Source of the DNA: Arthrobacter sp. MYb229
GTDB taxonomy: Bacteria > Actinomycetota > Actinomycetes > Actinomycetales > Micrococcaceae
Reading direction: 5' to 3'
DNA length: 64,000 nt
NCBI RefSeq assembly: GCF_002975405.1
Contig: NZ_PCPS01000001.1
Location: 868,001 to 932,000, forward strand
Part shown: positions 60,991 through 64,000 of the stretch, one piece after another
Layout of the letters: each line of letters begins with the position of its first letter
Numbering within the stretch: position 1 is the first letter of the stretch
The notes under the pieces: generated by a model
What the model was told of the DNA's origin: nothing
The model's input: only the letters and a program-made list of their open reading frames with translations
The model's database searches: none
Translations under genes and position numbers: made by a program

Positions 60991-61523
60991 CTCTGGCCCC
61001 GCCGCGCGGCACGCCGACCGAGCGACAGCCCGGCACCGGCACCCAGCATCGCGAAGCCGAACCCCAAGGCGAACTTTCCGAAAATCGCTGCGGCGCTCGC
61101 CGAGATCTGCCCATGGAGCTCGGCGGTGCTCAGCGGAGCGTAGGCGAACCAGCCAAAGGTTTTCACCTGGACGCTATCCCACCACAGCAGGCCACCGCCG
61201 GCGAGCAGCAGCAGCACACCGAGGCCGAGCGGGATCCAGGGTGCCATCCGGCCGAGCAGGGTGCCCCGGGAGAGCAGAAAGCCGCAGCCCACTCCGCAAC
61301 CGGCGAGCCCGAGGCCAAGCAGAAGCTGTCCCAGCAGCATGGTGGCGCTGGGCCCGAAGTAAAACGTATCCTCGCGCAACGACACATAGGACCCGGAATA
61401 GATCGTCACCATCTGCTGGCCGTCCCACCAGAGCAGTGCGCTGCCCGCGAGCAGCAGGAGAATTCCGAGGCCGAAGGATAGCGCGGGGATCTTGCGCGGT
61501 GTCGGAGCTGTAGATTCTGGCAT
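60987..61523 (-). CDS. Four-segment membrane protein with internal duplication
   Basis: A 178-residue protein with four membrane segments arranged as two similar halves. The first half begins GLGILLLLAGSALLWWDGQQM and the second GLGVLLLLAGGGLLWWDSVQV, each followed by an extracytoplasmic loop and a Gly-rich second segment. A tandem duplication of a two-segment unit is clear. No function is recognised. ATG 61523 is preferred to an upstream in-frame ATG. Confidence 0.75.
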   Translation of the reverse strand: MPESTAPTPRKIPALSFGLGILLLLAGSALLWWDGQQMVTIYSGSYVSLREDTFYFGPSATMLLGQLLLGLGLAGCGVGCGFLLSRGTLLGRMAPWIPLGLGVLLLLAGGGLLWWDSVQVKTFGWFAYAPLSTAELHGQISASAAAIFGKFALGFGFAMLGAGAGLSLGRRAARRGQS

Positions 61524-61575
61524 GGGAACTATCTTTCCACGTCCGGCCATTTACCGCTTGTCTCTGGAGTTAAAA

Positions 61576-61607
61576 ACTGCCGGCCAGCTTGGAAGCTGGC
61601 CGGCAGT
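61576..61607 (-). terminator. Rho-independent terminator after the MBL gene
   Basis: Perfect 15-base arms (61576-61590, 61593-61607) with a 2-base gap; read on the minus strand a TTTTTAA run follows. It ends the mscR-MBL operon. Confidence 0.9.
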
Positions 61608-61625
61608 CAAGGAAGGCTGCGCGGT

Positions 61626-62255
61626 TTAGTGCCCGCGCGCGATCCATTCTTCAAGATTCGGCGCCTCGGCGCCGATGGTGGTGGCATCTCCGTGGCCAGT
61701 GTGCACCACGGTCTGCTCGGGCAAGACGAACAGCTTGGTGCGGATCGACTCGATAATCGTCTCGAAGCTGGAGTAACTGCGCCCGGTAGCCCCCGGACCG
61801 CCGTGGAACAGCGTGTCACCGCTGAACAGCACACCCAGGTCCTCGGCGTAGAAGCAGGTGGAACCCGGGGAGTGGCCCGGGGTATGCAGCGCGGTCAGCG
61901 TCGTTTCACCGATGGTGAAGGTATCGCCCTCCTGGATTTCGGCATCGACCTTGCGCTCGGGATAAACGTTCTCCCAGAGCATCGTATCGGCCGGGTTCAG
62001 ATACAGCGGCGCCTCGACCGCATCGGAGAATTCGACCGCGGCGCGGATGTGGTCGTCGTGCCCGTGGGTGAGCAAGACGGCCATCACCTCGCGGTCGCCA
62101 ACCTGCTCGAGGATCTTCTCCACGTCATGCGCCGGGTCGATCACCATGACCTCGGAATCATCGCCGATGATCCAGACGTTGTTATCGACCTCCCAGGTGC
62201 CGCCGTCCAGGGAGAAGGTGCCCGAGGTGACGACGTTCTCGATCTGCGCGCTCAT
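61626..62255 (-). CDS. Metallo-beta-lactamase-fold hydrolase linked to mscR
   Basis: A 209-residue glyoxalase II-like hydrolase. The metal-binding THGHDDH motif, LHTPGHSPGS, FSGDTLF and the final His region HTGHGD are all present. In mycobacteria a homologous gene also follows mscR, and a role in hydrolysing S-formylmycothiol has been proposed. Its ATG overlaps the dehydrogenase stop (TAATG), so the two are co-translated. Confidence 0.9.
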   Translation of the reverse strand: MSAQIENVVTSGTFSLDGGTWEVDNNVWIIGDDSEVMVIDPAHDVEKILEQVGDREVMAVLLTHGHDDHIRAAVEFSDAVEAPLYLNPADTMLWENVYPERKVDAEIQEGDTFTIGETTLTALHTPGHSPGSTCFYAEDLGVLFSGDTLFHGGPGATGRSYSSFETIIESIRTKLFVLPEQTVVHTGHGDATTIGAEAPNLEEWIARGH

Positions 62256-63340
62256 TAAAGCTCCACCACCGAACGCAGCACGGTGCCCTCGTGCATCTTG
62301 TCGAAGGCCGCCTCGATCTCGTCCAGCTTGATGCGCTCGGTGACGAAGGCATCCAGATCCAACCGGCCCTGCTTGTACTGCTCAACGAGCATCGGGAAGT
62401 CGCGCGAAGGCAGGCAGTCGCCGTACCAAGAGGACTTCAGCGAACCGCCGTGGCCGAAGACGTCCAGCAGCGGCAGTTCCAGCTTCATCTCCGGGGTAGG
62501 CACCCCGACCAGCACCACGCGGCCGGCAAGGTCGCGGGCGTAGAAGGCCTGCTTGTAGGTTTCCGGGCGGCCCACCGCGTCGATGACCACGTCGGCGCCG
62601 AAGCCGCCGGTCAGTTCCTTGATCGCTTCGATCGGATCGACCTTCGAGGAATCGACGGTGTGGGTGGCGCCGAGCTGCGTGGCGGTCTCCAGCTTCGTCG
62701 GGTTCAAATCCACGGCGATGATGGTGGTCGCTCCGGCCAGCTTGGCGCCGGCGATCGCTGCCACGCCCACGCCGCCGCAGCCGATAACCGCTACGGACTC
62801 GCCGCGCTTGACCTCACCGGTGTTCATGGCCGCACCGATGCCGGCCATCACGCCGCAGCCGAGCAGGCCCACGGCGGCGGCGTCTGCGTCCTCGTCCACC
62901 TTGGTGCACTGCCCGGCGGCTACCAGGGTCTTCTGGGCGAAGGATCCGATGCCCAACGCTGGGGAAAGCTCGGTGCCGTCCTCCAAAGTCATCTTCTGGG
63001 TGGCGTTCGCGGTATTGAAGCAGTACTGCGCCTGCCCCTTGGCGCAGGCGCGGCACTGGCCGCAGACCGCACGCCAGTTCAGGATTACCCGGTCGCCTAC
63101 GACCACATTGGTGACGTTCTCACCGATCTGGCTGACTACCGCGGTGGACTCGTGGCCCAGCAGGTACGGGTAGTCGTTGCCGATGCCGCCGAGCTTGTAG
63201 TGCAGATCGGTGTGGCAGACGCCGGCGGTCAGTACATCGACGATGACCTCTCCGGGTCCCGGGTCCGGAACGATGATATCGACGACCTCTACCGGGGCGT
63301 CTTTGGCGCGGGAAATAACGGCTTTGACCTTATGCGGCAT
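62255..63340 (-). CDS. mscR: S-(hydroxymethyl)mycothiol dehydrogenase
   Basis: A 361-residue zinc-dependent medium-chain alcohol dehydrogenase. The catalytic zinc ligands are in [13 protein letters not shown] and GHESTAVV, the structural zinc Cys cluster is [15 protein letters not shown], and the NAD site is [17 protein letters not shown]. It oxidises the mycothiol-formaldehyde adduct. The following MBL gene and the mycothiol setting support MscR over a generic ADH. Ribosome site AGGAG, 8 bases before ATG. Confidence 0.9.
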   Translation of the reverse strand: MPHKVKAVISRAKDAPVEVVDIIVPDPGPGEVIVDVLTAGVCHTDLHYKLGGIGNDYPYLLGHESTAVVSQIGENVTNVVVGDRVILNWRAVCGQCRACAKGQAQYCFNTANATQKMTLEDGTELSPALGIGSFAQKTLVAAGQCTKVDEDADAAAVGLLGCGVMAGIGAAMNTGEVKRGESVAVIGCGGVGVAAIAGAKLAGATTIIAVDLNPTKLETATQLGATHTVDSSKVDPIEAIKELTGGFGADVVIDAVGRPETYKQAFYARDLAGRVVLVGVPTPEMKLELPLLDVFGHGGSLKSSWYGDCLPSRDFPMLVEQYKQGRLDLDAFVTERIKLDEIEAAFDKMHEGTVLRSVVEL

Positions 63341-63495
63341 GGATTTGCTCCTGGGTTTAATTGTTCGTGTGTCTTGATGCTATCGGTGTGCTCCAAGCTA
63401 ATCGAGTATTCGGGACACAGTGACGTGAGAAGTTTCGCGCGCGGCGTAGTCGAGGGCACCGACCGCGCTGCGCTCGGCCATGGCCATGCGGCGGA

Positions 63496-63939
63496 TCAGG
63501 CCGTAATGAGGAGCAGAAGTGATCCGGCCGCGGAGCCTGCTGCACGCAGCACATTAACCCGGTGCCAGCGGGGCCGATAGCGCGCCCACGGTAGCGTTGC
63601 GCGCTGCAGGGCACGGTTCAAGGGAACACTGAGGAAGATGGTGAGCAGGGCGCCGGACAGCACCAGTGCCGAGCCCAGTGCAGGGACCAGGAGGCCCTGC
63701 GCTAAGGCGTATGCAGTGTAGCCGAGACTGCCGACGAGGCTAAGGAAAAATAAGCTGAGAAACGCGGGCCGTTCGGCGTGCTGGTTCACCGAGATCATGA
63801 AGTCTCCGGCTGCCGAATCCTGGACCGAGGCCAAGGCAGGGAGGACCGTGAGCGCGAAGGCGGCATAAAAACCTGCAACAATCCCGGAGCTGGTAATAGT
63901 TGTTATGAGCAATGTGGCCGCTAGCCATTCGGGGATCAT
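63496..63939 (-). CDS. DUF1772 membrane protein
   Basis: A 147-residue protein with four membrane segments (about 8-30, 58-78, 82-102, 128-146) and the family pattern FYAAFALTVLPAL early and VPLNRALQR later. DUF1772 relatives include anthrone oxygenase-like proteins, but the function of this group is unknown. It is upstream of and co-directional with mscR with a 155-base gap, so a separate promoter is likely. Confidence 0.8.
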   Translation of the reverse strand: MIPEWLAATLLITTITSSGIVAGFYAAFALTVLPALASVQDSAAGDFMISVNQHAERPAFLSLFFLSLVGSLGYTAYALAQGLLVPALGSALVLSGALLTIFLSVPLNRALQRATLPWARYRPRWHRVNVLRAAGSAAGSLLLLITA

Positions 63940-64000
63940 GCCACCGCCCCTGGCCGGGGTGTGAGAGCTGAGAAGGGAGCCGTTTTCCTATGCATGGTAC

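Noticed and set aside
62291-63580. A 429-codon plus-strand open frame across mscR
   Set aside because: It is a shadow of the well-supported mscR gene and shows only low-complexity Gly/Ala/His-rich protein.

Overview
The window looks like a piece of chromosome from a high-GC actinobacterium, most likely a member of the Micrococcaceae close to Arthrobacter or Glutamicibacter. The reasons are the mycothiol-linked genes (a mycoredoxin and an S-(hydroxymethyl)mycothiol dehydrogenase), the class Ib ribonucleotide reductase nrdHIEF, a Pat-type aromatic aminotransferase, a Cds1-type cysteine desulfhydrase, frequent GTG/TTG starts and strong GC-rich terminator hairpins. The taxon is an inference from gene content, not from a marker gene.

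Positions 1 to about 8200 are accessory DNA. A tightly packed minus-strand operon (6738 down to 136) carries small unknown proteins, a VirD4/TraM-like coupling ATPase, a replication-relaxation protein, a solitary beta-class DNA methyltransferase and a ribbon-helix-helix protein. This is the cargo of an integrative conjugative or mobilizable element or integrated plasmid whose other end lies outside the window; no relaxase is visible. Divergent from it are a protein made only of an integrase-type SAM-like domain and an orphan prepilin.

Positions 8428 to 17732 form a five-gene defence operon: hsdM, hsdS, a GIY-YIG nuclease with a C-terminal modified-DNA-reader-like domain, hsdR, and a large RloC/COG4694-like ATPase with a zinc-hook motif. 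Every junction is a 4-nt start/stop overlap, so the five products appear translationally coupled. The hsdS linker contains a 12-bp tandem repeat. The operon is AT-richer than the rest and is the most interesting system in the window.

Positions 17768 to 64000 are mostly chromosomal. In order: a tandem-HTH protein, a frameshifted DUF4232 membrane-anchored protein, CorA, GyrI-like, tyrosine phosphatase and AlkD-like genes; an Lrp/AsnC-regulated aromatic aminotransferase plus permease; SDR, VOC, TIGR01777 and pentapeptide-repeat genes; a LysR gene divergent from a solitary fumarate reductase-type flavoprotein; an ABC-F protein; a 3-hydroxyacyl-CoA dehydrogenase; a sortase-anchored phytase-like surface protein behind a 44-bp palindrome; a membrane protein/winged-helix regulator pair behind two identical operators; Cds1 and a DUF2249-cupin protein; a vitamin B6/pyruvate oxidase cluster in which two YggS paralogues flank poxB and precede a pyridoxal kinase; nrdHIE and nrdF behind paired NrdR boxes and DnaA-box-like sites; an MFS transporter and FAD monooxygenase; a cold-shock protein; MerR, thioredoxin-reductase-like and XRE-cupin genes; thioesterase, uridine-kinase-like and lipoate-ligase-like genes; mycoredoxin; an SRAP peptidase; an internally duplicated membrane protein; the mscR/metallo-beta-lactamase formaldehyde pair; and a DUF1772 protein.

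No rRNA, tRNA, CRISPR array or intact insertion sequence was recognised.
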